A stretch of 64,000 bases of DNA. Source: Streptomyces sp. CG1. GTDB taxonomy: Bacteria; Actinomycetota; Actinomycetes; Streptomycetales; Streptomycetaceae. A program made the translations under genes and the position numbers. Below the pieces are notes generated by a model. The model saw only the letters and a program-made list of their open reading frames with translations. It did no database searches and had not been told where the DNA came from. The stretch lies in contig NZ_CP163518.1 in NCBI RefSeq assembly GCF_041080625.1, positions 124,001-188,000 of the forward strand. The letters run 5' to 3'. This document shows positions 28,540-40,489 of this stretch, piece after piece (positions within the stretch are counted from its first letter, which is position 1; the number at the start of each line of letters is the position of its first letter).

Positions 28540-30015
28540 ATGAGTTCCTCCTCCACCATGATCGCCGCCGCCCCGTGGCGGACCTGCGTCGGCACGGGCC
28601 GCATGGACCTCGCGCTGCGTCGCGACCACCGGGAATCCCTTGCCCTGGTGCAGCGCGAGATCGGCTTCGGGTACATCCGGGGGCACGGGCTGCTCAGTGA
28701 CGGCATGGGGGTGTACCGCCCGTACGAGTGGCAAGGCGAGCGGCGGGTGCACCATGCGTTCACGTACGTCGATCAGGTCATCGACAGCTATCTGGAACTC
28801 GGCATCCGGCCGTTCCTCGAACTCAGCTTCATGCCAGGCGAGTTGGCGTCAGGCGACCAGACGGTGTTCTGGTGGGGCGGCAACGTCACGCCGCCGTCCT
28901 CATGCAGGGAATGGGTGAACCTCGTGCGGGCGACGGTCTGCCATCTCGTGGACCGCTACGGGCTCGACGAGGTACGCACTTGGCCGATCGAGGTGTGGAA
29001 CGAGCCGAACCTCCCGGACTTCTGGGAGGGCGCCGACGAGCAGGCATATCACCGCCTGTACGAGATGACCGCGCACACCATCAAGGCCATCGACGCGTCG
29101 CTGCAGGTGGGCGGCCCGGCCGTGTCACCCGGCGCGGACGACTGGATCGGGCGGTTCGCCGCGTTCGCCGCGGCACGGGAGGTGCCGGTCGACTTCGTGT
29201 CCCGGCACGCGTACACGTCGGGGCCGGCCCAGCATGTGCCGTTCGGGGCGCATCAGACGCTGGGCCCGGCGCAGGGGCTGATCGACCAGTTCGGTCAGCC
29301 CCGGCGCGCCCTCAAGGACACGGGACTTACCCACCTCCCGGTCCACATAACCGAGTTCAACTCCTCCTACCGGCCGGACAACCCGATCCACGACACCGCC
29401 TTCCATGCCGCGTACCTGGCTCCGGTCGTCGCGGCCGGCGGGGAGTACGCGGACTCCTTCTCGTACTGGACGTTCAGCGATATGTTCGAGGAGACGGGCG
29501 TGCCGACTGCGCTGTTCCACGGCGGGTTCGGGCTGCTCACCCACCGGCAGGTGAAGAAGCCGACGTACCACCTCTATGCGTTTATGGCGCGGACGGGCAA
29601 GGAGGTACTTGCGCGCGGTGCCGACCATCTCGTGACGCGGCACGCCGACGGACGGTTGGCGGTGCTCGCGTGGGCACCGCTGGACACGGACGGGCACCGG
29701 GTACGCCTCTCGGTGCCGACCGGTCCGGGCGAGGTGTTCACCCTGCGGTCGTCCGTCGACGAGGAGCGCGGCAACGCGTACACGGCGTGGCGGCGCATGG
29801 GCAGCCCCCTCTCCCCGGACCTGCGCCTGCTCGACCGGCTGCACGAGGCCGCCGAACCCGCGCGTACGCACAGCCGGGAGACCGCGCGGGACGGCATGGT
29901 CGACCTCGATCTCGCGCTGGCCCGCCACGAAGTGACGCTGGTCGAGTTCGACCCGGTCCGCGATGAGACGCCTCCCTGGTGGGACGAGAGCCGACTCCTC
30001 GGCGGTGCCCCGTGA
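28540..30015 (+). CDS. GH39 beta-xylosidase, probably cytoplasmic
   Basis: The protein has 491 residues from ATG 28540 with GAAAGG upstream and no signal peptide. The GH39 barrel shows EIGFGYIRGHGLLSDGMGVY, WPIEVWNEPNLPDFWEG (acid/base Glu in NEP) and LPVHITEFNSSYRP (nucleophile Glu in TEF), then a C-terminal beta-sandwich (HADGRLAVLAWAPLD). It is divergent from the bxl-type regulator and likely shares its control. It would complement the GH3 enzyme on imported xylo-oligosaccharides. Confidence 0.9.
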   Translation: MSSSSTMIAAAPWRTCVGTGRMDLALRRDHRESLALVQREIGFGYIRGHGLLSDGMGVYRPYEWQGERRVHHAFTYVDQVIDSYLELGIRPFLELSFMPGELASGDQTVFWWGGNVTPPSSCREWVNLVRATVCHLVDRYGLDEVRTWPIEVWNEPNLPDFWEGADEQAYHRLYEMTAHTIKAIDASLQVGGPAVSPGADDWIGRFAAFAAAREVPVDFVSRHAYTSGPAQHVPFGAHQTLGPAQGLIDQFGQPRRALKDTGLTHLPVHITEFNSSYRPDNPIHDTAFHAAYLAPVVAAGGEYADSFSYWTFSDMFEETGVPTALFHGGFGLLTHRQVKKPTYHLYAFMARTGKEVLARGADHLVTRHADGRLAVLAWAPLDTDGHRVRLSVPTGPGEVFTLRSSVDEERGNAYTAWRRMGSPLSPDLRLLDRLHEAAEPARTHSRETARDGMVDLDLALARHEVTLVEFDPVRDETPPWWDESRLLGGAP

Positions 30016-31883
<1,868 letters not shown>

Positions 31884-32376
31884 CGTGCCGAATCCCGTGG
31901 TCGCGAAACAGGCATCGTGGTCCCGATGAGCGACCTGTTGGGCACCGCGGGTGCGGCATCCTCGACGAACTGGTCAACTCGGCTGCAGACTCGGTTATTT
32001 GGTGCGCCAGGACATTCGCTCGAACAACGGTGCCGAGATCCTCGCCCAGCACCACCAGCTCACCGTTCTCCGGCGTCAACTCAGATCGGAGTGCGTACGG
32101 TTCTCGCCCGCCGATCGGGACTCTCTCACGGTTGCGTCCTGAGTGGACGTTCGCGTCGCTAATGTGCAGCTATAGGATGGTTTTTCACTTGGTGAGCTTG
32201 CCACTGTGCAGGGCTTTTACGCGGATTATGCGGATTCTGAGGCGAGCATGGGAGCCCCCTTCATTCGTAATTCCGCCGATACCTCCTGTCCGGTTCGAGG
32301 ATGATCCGGTGGGTATCGTTTTGCCTCGCTCGTTCGAGCGATGGCGGCCCTGCGGGGCTCGTGCATCAGTATCTGT
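31884..32376. other. Non-coding or degenerate stretch before an insertion sequence
   Basis: No complete gene is seen. Short coding-like pieces occur but have no recognisable ends. The left end of the IS5-type element must lie here, but I could not identify its inverted repeat. Confidence 0.4.
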
Positions 32377-33222
32377 ATGACCCCACAGACTTCCCGCCTG
32401 CCCTATCCCAGCGATCTATCCGATGCCCGCTGGGTGTTGATGGAGCCGATCCTGACCGCCTGGCGGACCGAGCGGCAGAAGACCTCGCTCAACCTCGGCG
32501 GAAAGGTCGCCGACCTGCGGGAAGTCATGAACGCCATCCTCTTCCTCAACCGGACCGGGGTGCCCTGGCGCTACCTGCCCCACGACTTCCCGCCGCACAC
32601 CACCGTCTTCGGGTACTTCAGTGCCTGGACCTCCGACGGCACGATCGAGAAACTCGGCATCCACCTGCACCGACTTGTCCGCGAACGGGAAGGACGCGCC
32701 GCCGAGCCCACCGCCTGCGTCATCGACGCCCAGTCCGTCAAGACCGCCACCAGCGTGCCCACCCAGACCCAGGGCACCGACGCCGGCAAGAAGATCGTCG
32801 GACGCAAACGCAGCATCGTCGTCGACACCCTCGGCCTGTTATTTCTGGTCATGGTGACCGCCGCCAGCGTCTCGGACAACGAGGCCGGCATACAACTCCT
32901 CACCCGCATCGCCGCCGACCACCCCACGATCAGCAAGGCATGGGTCGACACCGGCTACAAGAAGAAGGCGATCGAACACGGCGCCTCGCTCGGCATCGAC
33001 GTCGACGTCGTTCCGCGAAACGAGCAGGTCAAAGGCTTCTCCGTGATTCCGCGGCGCTGGGTCGTGGAGCGAAGTTTCGGATGGATCATGATGCACCGCC
33101 GCCTCGCACGCGACTACGAGGCCAAACCCGCCCACTCCGAGAGCATGATCCGCCTCGCGATGATCTCCAACCTCGCGAAACGAGCCACGGGCGAAACAGT
33201 CATAACCTGGCACAATCCATGA
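32377..33222 (+). CDS. IS5-family DDE transposase
   Basis: The protein has 281 residues from ATG 32377. The N-domain is LPYPSDLSDARWVLMEPIL, then LFLNRTGVPWRYLPHDFPP. The DDE domain has ACVIDAQSVKTATSV, GRKRSIVVDTLGLLF and AWVDTGYKKKAIEHG, and ends VVERSFGWIMMHRRLARDYE with the catalytic Glu. It appears intact. It is inserted into a DUF7691-like gene whose 5' part remains at 33256-33594. A fragment of a related transposase occurs at 42171-42308. Confidence 0.9.
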   Translation: MTPQTSRLPYPSDLSDARWVLMEPILTAWRTERQKTSLNLGGKVADLREVMNAILFLNRTGVPWRYLPHDFPPHTTVFGYFSAWTSDGTIEKLGIHLHRLVREREGRAAEPTACVIDAQSVKTATSVPTQTQGTDAGKKIVGRKRSIVVDTLGLLFLVMVTAASVSDNEAGIQLLTRIAADHPTISKAWVDTGYKKKAIEHGASLGIDVDVVPRNEQVKGFSVIPRRWVVERSFGWIMMHRRLARDYEAKPAHSESMIRLAMISNLAKRATGETVITWHNP

Positions 33223-33255
33223 ACTATCGCTTCTCCAAGCAGGACGTTCTCTCAG

Positions 33256-33594
33256 ACCCTGGTCGACGACAGCCAGCCAGTCGCCCCTGTGCGGTGTGAA
33301 GCAGTCGTTGGGCAGGAACACGCCGATGAGCGAGCACAGCCGCTTGTAGGCGTAGCCGTACTGGAAGGCGTGGTCCCGGCTCTCGCTGAAGGGTCCGCCC
33401 TGGATGACCGCGCGCAGTGCCTCGTCCGCTGTGGGGGCGCCTTGCTCGATCGCGTGACGGTGATAGTCGTCAACGCGGGCCAGATCGTCCCCGAACTCGG
33501 CACGTATCACTTCCAGCAACTCATCATCGTGGGACCCGACCAGGGCACGCGTACGAGCCACATCGAGCAGGAACACACTCAAAGAAGAACTCAT
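33256..33594 (-). pseudogene. DUF7691-like protein, 3' part lost to an insertion sequence
   Basis: About 113 residues read as a coherent N-terminal part: SSLSVFLLDVARTRALVGSH, GGPFSESRDHAFQYGYAYKR and LPNDCFTPHRGDWLAVVDQG. Homology-like sequence ends near 33256, after which the frame runs into the end of the IS5-type element, which marks the insertion point. Function unknown. Confidence 0.6.
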
Positions 33595-33599
33595 GACAC

Positions 33600-34218
33600 G
33601 AACCTAAGGGAAACCTCCGACACCGCTGCACACGGCACCGACCGGCACAGGACCAACACCGCCTCCACAGCCTGACAGTTCATCGGCTCAGGGCGACTGC
33701 CGGATGCCCTCCAACCTCGCGAGCCTCGCCCTCGGGCCGAACAGAGCGCCTCCCGTCCCGCCGAACGCCTACCGCCGAAACCCGTGAACTAAGCCAGCCG
33801 ACCTCTACTGAGATGCCGCTCTGCTGCCCGCTGCCGCACGAGAGGCTCGCTCCCGCCCGCCTCACAGCCAATACCCGTTGATCTGGCTGGAGCTGGGAAA
33901 GGAGGAAGGGCATGGGACGAGCCTCTCGATGATGCCGTCGTAGCCGGAATTCGCCGGGGATCAGGGAGTCGGACATGTTGCGTCCTACGGTGTGTCTTCG
34001 GTCGTCCCGGTGGCGGGGGTGCCACCCTCGCCACCGGGTGAGATTGGGATGCTGATCTGCGGTCAGCGGGTTCAGACGGTATGGCCGAGGGCAAACAGCA
34101 GTCCGGCGATCTGGACGGCTGCGGCCTGGTCCTGGCCGGTCTGCCGTCCCGCTTACGAGAAACGGTGTCCCACAAACCAGTTCAGACGCTGTGACTGCCA
34201 ACCGGCGAACCATGCCGA
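33600..34218. other. Region without a convincing gene
   Basis: No reading frame here shows a start with a ribosome site and coherent protein sequence. One short piece on the minus strand (TGQDQAAAVQIAGLLFALG) reads like protein but is flanked by stops. Confidence 0.4.
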
Positions 34219-34740
34219 TCAGCGGTCCCACCAGGCTGGCAGCTCCGGGACGTCGAGCAAGAACCCACACCGCCGACTGGGCAACACACCGATCGCCGAT
34301 TCGGCGCTGTGGCGACGCTGGAAGTCGCGGGCGCCCTCCCCATTCCGCTCGGTGAACCGAAAAGCCTTGCCCGCCTCGTGTGTGCATCCGTTGCTGGGAT
34401 CCGTCCAGGCCACCTCGAGTCGCACCGTCCAGCGGCCCGGCCCCCGCGGGTTCTTGGCAAAAGAGGTGCGCGCCGCGACGACCTTCCCCCGCACGGTCGG
34501 GCCGGAGCGGCGCAGCCGTCGCAGGTGTCGGTAGTGCGCAAAGCGCAGCAGCCTGGTCCAGCTGATGACAGCGGCAGCAGCTCCGCCGGTGCCAACCAGC
34601 GGGATCGCCGTGTCCACGGTAGCCGGGTCACCGGTCAGCGGCCTCGCGAGGACGGCGGCAGCCATCCCGCCAAGAACAAACCCGACGAAGGGCGTGACAA
34701 CGGCTCCCACCACCAGGAGCGCGATCCGAACGATCCGCAT
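34219..34740 (-). CDS. Small membrane protein of unknown function
   Basis: The protein has 173 residues. Two N-terminal hydrophobic segments (IALLVVGAVVTPFVGFVLGG and IPLVGTGGAAAAVISW) are followed by a soluble domain (GPTVRGKVVAARTSFAKNP, WTVRLEVAWTDPSNGC) resembling the small DUF3592-like fold. It ends PAWWDR. It stands alone, with no operon partners visible. Confidence 0.6.
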   Translation of the reverse strand: MRIVRIALLVVGAVVTPFVGFVLGGMAAAVLARPLTGDPATVDTAIPLVGTGGAAAAVISWTRLLRFAHYRHLRRLRRSGPTVRGKVVAARTSFAKNPRGPGRWTVRLEVAWTDPSNGCTHEAGKAFRFTERNGEGARDFQRRHSAESAIGVLPSRRCGFLLDVPELPAWWDR

Positions 34741-35050
34741 GAGAGGCGATCCTAGTTCTCGTCCTCCTCGGCTGGCTCCCGCACAAGGAACACGCCGAGG
34801 GTACGACGGACACGGGCCGGATCGTCAAACGGACGCACGGGTTCGCGCGCAGACCCGTTGAAGAATCTAGGAACCAGCGCCGGGCAACCGGCCCGCCCTG
34901 CTCTCCGAGGGATGAGTCGCGATGGCTTCGCTCGGCGCCACACGGGGTCCGCGGCCCGCCGCCGTGCGCGGCAATCCAAGAACGTCACGTAAGCGGGTGA
35001 ACCCCGGACAGAGTCCCCCTGCACTTGCTCGACTCCAAAGGGCGGTTCCT

Positions 35051-35320
35051 ATGCGCGCTCGTCTTGCCGTCTCATCCGTGGCTGTCGCACTGGCCGGGGT
35101 GTTCTTCAGTGCACCGGCCGTGTCCGCGGCGACCTTGCCGTCGACCAACACCGCTCACCACTGCATCCAGCACACCACCGGCGTGTGCGGCTGGACACAC
35201 CACCAAAAGCCCAAGAGCAAGTACGAGACCGCGAAGGGCCAGGACGCCTCACTGTCCTACTCTCGGCACTCGCAGGGCACCTGCTCCCACCACCACGACG
35301 TCCGCTACTGGTTCAAGTAG
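35051..35320 (+). CDS. Small secreted His/Cys-containing peptide
   Basis: 89 residues from ATG 35051, with AAAGGGCGG upstream. The signal peptide (LAVSSVAVALAGVFFSAPAV) is followed by a mature part of about 60 residues: HHCIQHTTGVCGWTHHQKP ... GTCSHHHDVRYWFK, with three cysteines and about ten histidines. The family is not recognised. The His/Cys content suggests metal binding, but this is inference. Confidence 0.65.
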   Translation: MRARLAVSSVAVALAGVFFSAPAVSAATLPSTNTAHHCIQHTTGVCGWTHHQKPKSKYETAKGQDASLSYSRHSQGTCSHHHDVRYWFK

Positions 35321-35865
35321 GCGGCCACCGCAACGCAGGTCGCCTCCTCCGCGCCTGGAGAAGGCGACCTGCGCGCTGTGGGCCCGGCCTACGTGCCGAC
35401 GCGACAGCTGCCGTCCGGTCAGTGACGATCGCCACCGCGGTCAACGCGATCGCCACACCGCCTACCGGCCGCCCCGCCGGGGGTGGTTCCACGCGGGCTC
35501 AGATGGCCGAGCCGATCACTCGCCCCACCTCCACTCCGCCGAAGAGCCGCGGCGTCAGAGCCGGTGTACCCGCACACGGCGGAGGCTAGGTATCAAGGCT
35601 CTCGTCGCTGTACTGAATCGGATACTCGGTGATGGAGTCCTCGACAGGCGTGCCCCTCGCTGCCGGGAACGCGTCGACGGCCCCGCAGTGAAGACGCCAC
35701 GATCAGGTGCCGCCCCACACGGCGCAAGCACGGGGGTGGGCGGGGCCGAACACGCCCGCGCACCGGGCTGTTCGGCCATCCACCGGCCTGTTCGCGGCGA
35801 TTTCCCCCTAGCAGCGGGTGTCTGGCGCCCTACCGGTGAAGGATCCTCTGTCTGTGGAGAGCCGA
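35321..35865. other. Intergenic region, no gene seen
   Basis: No convincing coding sequence on either strand. The promoter of the GCS2-type gene is expected at the right end. Confidence 0.4.
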
Positions 35866-37131
35866 ATGTCCCGCAGCAAGAACGCGCCCGGGCCGAGGGG
35901 CAGCAGCGCTCCGGCAGCGACAGTGCCCGGGCCGCCTCTGCTGACAGTGGGGGTGGAGGAGGAGTTCCTCCTCGTCGACCCATACACACGCTCGCTGGTG
36001 CCGGTGGCCTCGCCGGTCATCGCGACCGCCCGGGCCAAGCTCGACGACCTGGTCACTCCGGAACTGACCTGCTACCAGGCAGAGACACGCACCGAACCCC
36101 ACCGGAATCTCGGCGCGCTCGCCGAACAGCTTTATGCCAACCGGCTGTTGTTGTCGCGTGCGGCCGCCGCGCACGGAGCCGGGCTGGTCTCCACCGGTAC
36201 ACCGGTGCTCTCACCCGCGGGTGCACCGCCGGTCATGCCGGGTGAGCGGTACGAGCGCAGTGCGCGGGCGTTCGGGGCCCTGGACGAGGAGCAGGTGTGC
36301 TGCGCCTGCCACGTCCATGTCGGCATGGACAGCCATGAGGAGGCTGTCCAGGTCAGCAATCGTCTGCGGCCCTGGATCGCCGTGCTGATCGCGGCGGCAG
36401 CGAACTCGCCGCTGTGGGGTGGGCGGGACACCGGCCATGCCAGCTGGCGCACGGTGTGCTGGGCGCGCTGGCCGGCCGCCGGGCCCCCGCCGTACTTCGA
36501 GTCCGCCGCACACTACGACGATGTGGTCGCCACGCTCATCGGCACCGGCGTCGTACTCGATGCCGGCGGGATCTACTGGGACATCCGCCCGAGCCACCAC
36601 CTGCCGACTTTGGAGGTACGCCTCGCGGATGCGGCCCTGACCGTGGATGACACCGTGCTGATCGCCGCTCTGGTACGCGCTGCCGCCGCCACTGCGCTCG
36701 TCGAGGCCCGCGCGGGCCGGCCCGCCCCACGGCCCGAGCCTCATCTCCTGCGCGCAGCCTCGTGGCGATCCGCCCACGACGGCCTCACCGGAGCAGCCCT
36801 CGACCCAGTCTCGCGCGAACCGGCCCCGTCCTCGCGTCGGATGCACAGCCTCCTAGCCTGGATCCGTCCCGCTCTCGCCTCCCACGGCGACACCAGCCTG
36901 GTCGAATCCCTGCTGAAACGCCTCCATCTCCACGGCACCGGAGCAGTCCGCCAACGCGCCGCCGCGCGCCACCGCCAGCGCCCGGCCGACACGGTCGACT
37001 ACCTCCTCACCCACACCCTCACACCCCCCGGCACCCACCACCGCCAAGTACCTGCCGCCGATGGCTGCCGACCCGGGACCACGGCAGCGCGCTCACGCCG
37101 CCGCACACGAGGAGGCCACCCCGCCGACTGA
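35866..37131 (+). CDS. Carboxylate-amine ligase of the GCS2 family (YbdK-like)
   Basis: The protein has 421 residues. ATG at 35866 is chosen because GGAGAG lies 5-6 nt upstream; an ATG 48 bp earlier lacks this. GCS2 features are LTVGVEEEFLLVDPYTRSL, TCYQAETRTEPHRNL, VCCACHVHVGMDSHEEAV, AAAANSPLWGGRDTGHASW and PTLEVRLADAALTVDD. These correspond to the ATP and Glu-binding residues of weak glutamate-cysteine ligase homologues. The C-terminus is rich in Arg/Pro. The true substrate is unknown. Confidence 0.85.
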   Translation: MSRSKNAPGPRGSSAPAATVPGPPLLTVGVEEEFLLVDPYTRSLVPVASPVIATARAKLDDLVTPELTCYQAETRTEPHRNLGALAEQLYANRLLLSRAAAAHGAGLVSTGTPVLSPAGAPPVMPGERYERSARAFGALDEEQVCCACHVHVGMDSHEEAVQVSNRLRPWIAVLIAAAANSPLWGGRDTGHASWRTVCWARWPAAGPPPYFESAAHYDDVVATLIGTGVVLDAGGIYWDIRPSHHLPTLEVRLADAALTVDDTVLIAALVRAAAATALVEARAGRPAPRPEPHLLRAASWRSAHDGLTGAALDPVSREPAPSSRRMHSLLAWIRPALASHGDTSLVESLLKRLHLHGTGAVRQRAAARHRQRPADTVDYLLTHTLTPPGTHHRQVPAADGCRPGTTAARSRRRTRGGHPAD

Positions 37132-37327
37132 TGCCCGGTCATTCCGTCCCCCCCGCGAACCCCATTTCGTCGCAGCTCCAAGAGCATGAAGAGCGCGGCG
37201 GGGCCGAGGTCCTGTCGAAGGACTCGCCCGGCCGCCCGAGGCGCGTCCAACTTGCCGCCTGCGGTTCCGAGCCGCTGGCGCTGGGCAAGCACCTGCGGGG
37301 GCATTCACGCCACAGGGAGGAGCGCTG

Positions 37328-38468
37328 GTGCGGCGGGCACGCAGGCTACGGGATACCGGCGACTACCTGTTCTCCTTCATCGACCACGCGCGGCGGCTGG
37401 CCGAGCAGGACGGACTGGCGCCGATTCCACTCGGAGTCGGGGACTGTGATCTGCCGACTCCGCCCCACATCGTGGCGGCGCTGCGCGATGCGGCGGGCGA
37501 TTCTGCGCTCCACCGCTATCCACCGTACGGCGGAACGGGCGAACTGAGGGAGTCGGCAGCCGGGTTCATGCAGCGGCGTTTCGGGGTGCGGGTGGACGCC
37601 GGCCGGGAGGTGATAGCGACCATCGGCAGCAAGGAGGCGATGGCACACCTATCGCTCGCGTTCGTCGAGCCGGGCGATGTCGTACTGGTACCAGACCCGG
37701 CGTACCCGGTGTACGCGACGTGGGCGCGCTGGTGCGGGGCACAGGTGGTCCGCATCCCGCTGCGGGAGAGTTACGGCTTCCTGCCCGACCCTGATGCCAT
37801 CCCGCGCGACGTAGCGCGGCGGGCGAAGCTGTTGTGGGTGTGCTACCCGAACAACCCGACCGCCGCCCTGGCCACCGCTGAGTTCTTCGACCGGCTCGCT
37901 GAGTTCGCTGTGCGGCACGACATCCTGGTGGCCTCCGACGCCGCGTACAGCGAGATCTACTACGACTGCGACCCTCCCCCTTCGTTTCTCGGCGCCGAGG
38001 GCGGCATGGAGTGCGGGATTCGAGTTCCACTCGCTGTCCAAGACGTACAACATGCCGGGCTGGCGGGCCGGATTCGCTGTAGGGAATGCGACGGCTGTCG
38101 GCGCGCTGCGCGAGGTGAAGACACACACCGACTCCGGCACGTTCGGCGCGGTCCAGCACGCCGCCGCCGTCGCGCTCGACGACACCACCGGTTACCCGGA
38201 CCATCTGCGGACCGCCTACCGCAAGCGGATGCGGCTTCTGTGCGACGGACTGGAGGCGGCGGGACTGCACGTGCTGCGGCCGAAGGCCACCTTCTACTGC
38301 CTGGTGCGAAATCCGCCGGGACTGACCAGCGAGGGCTTCGCGAAGCGACTGCTGGAGGACGCCCGGGTCCTGGGCATCCCGGCGAGCGGATTCGGCCCCG
38401 GAGGCGAAGGCTACGTACGGCTGACCGTATGCACAAACGAGGCACAGTTGACGTCCTCCCCCGGCTAA
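37328..38468 (+). pseudogene. Class I/II PLP aminotransferase, frameshifted and 3'-truncated
   Basis: GTG start at 37328 follows AGGGAGGAG. The fold-I aminotransferase reads PIPLGVGDCDLPTPPHIVAA, HRYPPYGGTGELRES, WVCYPNNPTAALAT and DAAYSEIYYD. Near 38021 one extra C shifts the frame; removing it gives ECGIEFHSLSKTYNMPGWRA with the PLP lysine in SLSK. The protein then reads to GYVRLTVCTNEAQL and ends at 38468 in the end sequence of a TnpB element, losing perhaps 15 residues. It resembles LL-diaminopimelate or succinyldiaminopimelate aminotransferases. Confidence 0.75.
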
Positions 38469-39806
38469 AGCAGGGGGATTCCTCTTCTCAGAGGTTTCGG
38501 CCGGTCGCCCGGCTTACGGGTTCCTGCTTCATAGACCGGGTGGCCCCGAGGTCTCCACAGACTGACACGGGCTGTCCGCCCGCGTTGCGGATGTTGATGG
38601 CGGCGTTCGCGTCGGCATGTGCGGTGTGTCCGCAGCCTGCGGCTTTGCATCGGAAGACCGCTTGGCTCTCGCGGTTGCCTTCCGATACGAAGCCGCAGGC
38701 GGAGCACCGCTGCGACGTGTACGCCGGGTTGACCTTCACCAGCGTCGTGCCCGTGTACCGGGCCGCGTTGGAGAGGGCGATCTCGAGGCGGTGCCAGCCC
38801 TTGTCGAGGATGGCCCGGTTCAGGCCCCGTTTCTGGGCCACGTTGACGCCGGGCGCCTCGATCGTGCCGGAGGCGGAGGCGGACATGTTGCGGGTCTCGA
38901 GGTCTTCCAGCACCACCACGGCGTTTTATCGCCTTGATCCGGTGGGCGACCTGGGCACAGAAGTCGGTACGCCGGTCGGTGACCCGCCCCATGGTCCGGT
39001 TCATCGCTGCGAGGGTCTTGCGTCGATTGGCGCTGCCCCTCTTCGACCGGGCGAGACGCTGCTGAAGACGCCGGTACCGGACGGTTTCCCCATCGGTGAC
39101 GAACGGCCGGCCGTGGAAGTCGCCATCCGAGGTGACCGCCGCGACCTTCACGCCCCGGTCGATACCGACGGCCGTGTTCGGCATGGCGTGCTGCTCGGGG
39201 GTCGTCTCCTCGGTGGAGACCAGGAAGGACACGAACCAGTGGCCGCCCTTGCGGGAGAGCGTTGCCGACTTCACCTCGCCACCGAGCGGACGCGACCACC
39301 GGAAGGTGACCCATCCCAGCTTCGGAAGCTTCGCCCGGCCCCACTTCCGGCCAAGACGCTCCACCGTGATCAGGTTCCCGGCAGGAAAGCGGAACGAGGG
39401 AGACCAGCGAGACTTGGACCGCCAGCGGACCTTGAACGTACCGTGATCCCGGCACGCCTTGCCGAGGTCCTTGAGCGTCTGCTGCAAGACGTGCGAGGGC
39501 GCGGACTCGAGCCAGGGGTGTTCCTTCTTCGCGTCGGCCAGCTCGGCGGCTTGCGGAACGTAGTTCATCCACGCGCCCCGCCGCCGGTACTGACGGCGCT
39601 GGTCCAGCCCGGTGTTCCATACGGGCCGGCAGATGTTCGCGAACTCCTCGCACACCTGCGCCTGCTCAGGCGAAAGCGCAAGACGGTACTTACGACCGGA
39701 CAGCATGACAACACCCCCTCAAAGAAACGAGGTTGACCGATTCTAACATCATCAATGCAGGTCAGAGCAGTCCCAAGATGGGCGAACCCCCAGCTAAAGC
39801 AGGAGG
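38458..39806 (-). mobile_element. IS605-type element carrying only tnpB
   Basis: The tnpB gene is bounded by similar motifs, CCCCCGGCTAAAGCAGGGGG (38458-38477) and CCCCCAGCTAAAGCAGGAGG (39787-39806), 18 of 20 identical and in the same orientation. The first can fold as a hairpin just past the tnpB stop, where the guide RNA scaffold and right end of such elements lie. No tnpA is present. Insertion truncates the aminotransferase. Confidence 0.65.
38488..39706 (-). pseudogene. tnpB: TnpB RNA-guided nuclease, frameshifted
   Basis: The N-domain is LSGRKYRLALSPEQAQVCEE ... IKAI, with AVGIDRGVKVAAVTSDG carrying the first RuvC Asp. Near 38927 an extra A in an A run shifts the frame; correcting it gives AINAVVVLEDLETRNMSASA with the RuvC Glu. 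Then KVNPAYTSQRCSACGFVSEG and CGHTAHADANAAINIRNAGG give the zinc-ribbon cysteines and the last RuvC Asp. Restored length is about 405 residues. All catalytic residues are present, so only the frameshift inactivates it. Confidence 0.8.
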
Positions 39807-40489
39807 TCCGTGCCCAAGACCAGACGATCAGTGGCACGGACGAGCACGAAAGCTTCCACGGACATAGCGCTCCCTTGCTGTGCACACGGAACAAACGAGG
39901 CGGCGTCGCGCCAGTGCCACCAAGGCGTGTCCAAGCACCGCGCCTGGCCCTTCCACCCTCGTGCGCACGGAATCCGCCCGTCAAGGACGGCATCTGCGCC
40001 ACTCACCCCGGTGGTGGCACTGGCGCGACGCCGCCTCGGGCTCGCCGCGGCCGCGCAGTCGGCGGCGATACGGGTGATCTCTTCGAGCCCGGCGTCCTGG
40101 AGCCGGGCCTGATCGTCCAGGCACTGCTGCCGCTGTGCTGTCAGCTCCTTCAGGCGCTTGTGGTCGCCGGAGCGCCGGGCAAGCAGGCGTTGCTGGTTGT
40201 ACCAGGCCAGTACGGCGCGCACGGGCCGGTGCGCCGCCGCGGACTGGACCGTGATGTCCGCCCCGGCCCGACCGGGGGGCGCAGATCGGTGGCGACGGCG
40301 AAGACGATGCGGGGTCGTGCATGGGTGGATCACCTCACCGGATCACATGACCCAGGACGGTCACCTGCTCCGGGATGAACGCGAACGTCCGTGCGACGGG
40401 CAGCGATTCAGTCGATATCGACGCGCCAGCCTTCCTTTGCCCCGCGTCCCTTACCGACGCGGGCGGACAGTCCCGGAGCGCGCGTGCCC
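39807..40489. other. Region with a possible hypothetical fragment
   Basis: On the minus strand 40046-40228 reads coherently (RAVLAWYNQQRLLARRSGDH, KRLKELTAQRQQCLDDQARL, EEITRIAADCAAA), like a small helical hypothetical protein, but it has no clear start or stop. Nothing else is seen. Confidence 0.3.

Noticed and set aside
32160..32376. Terminal inverted repeat of the IS5-type element
   Set aside because: No convincing match to the right end near 33240-33256 could be found by eye.
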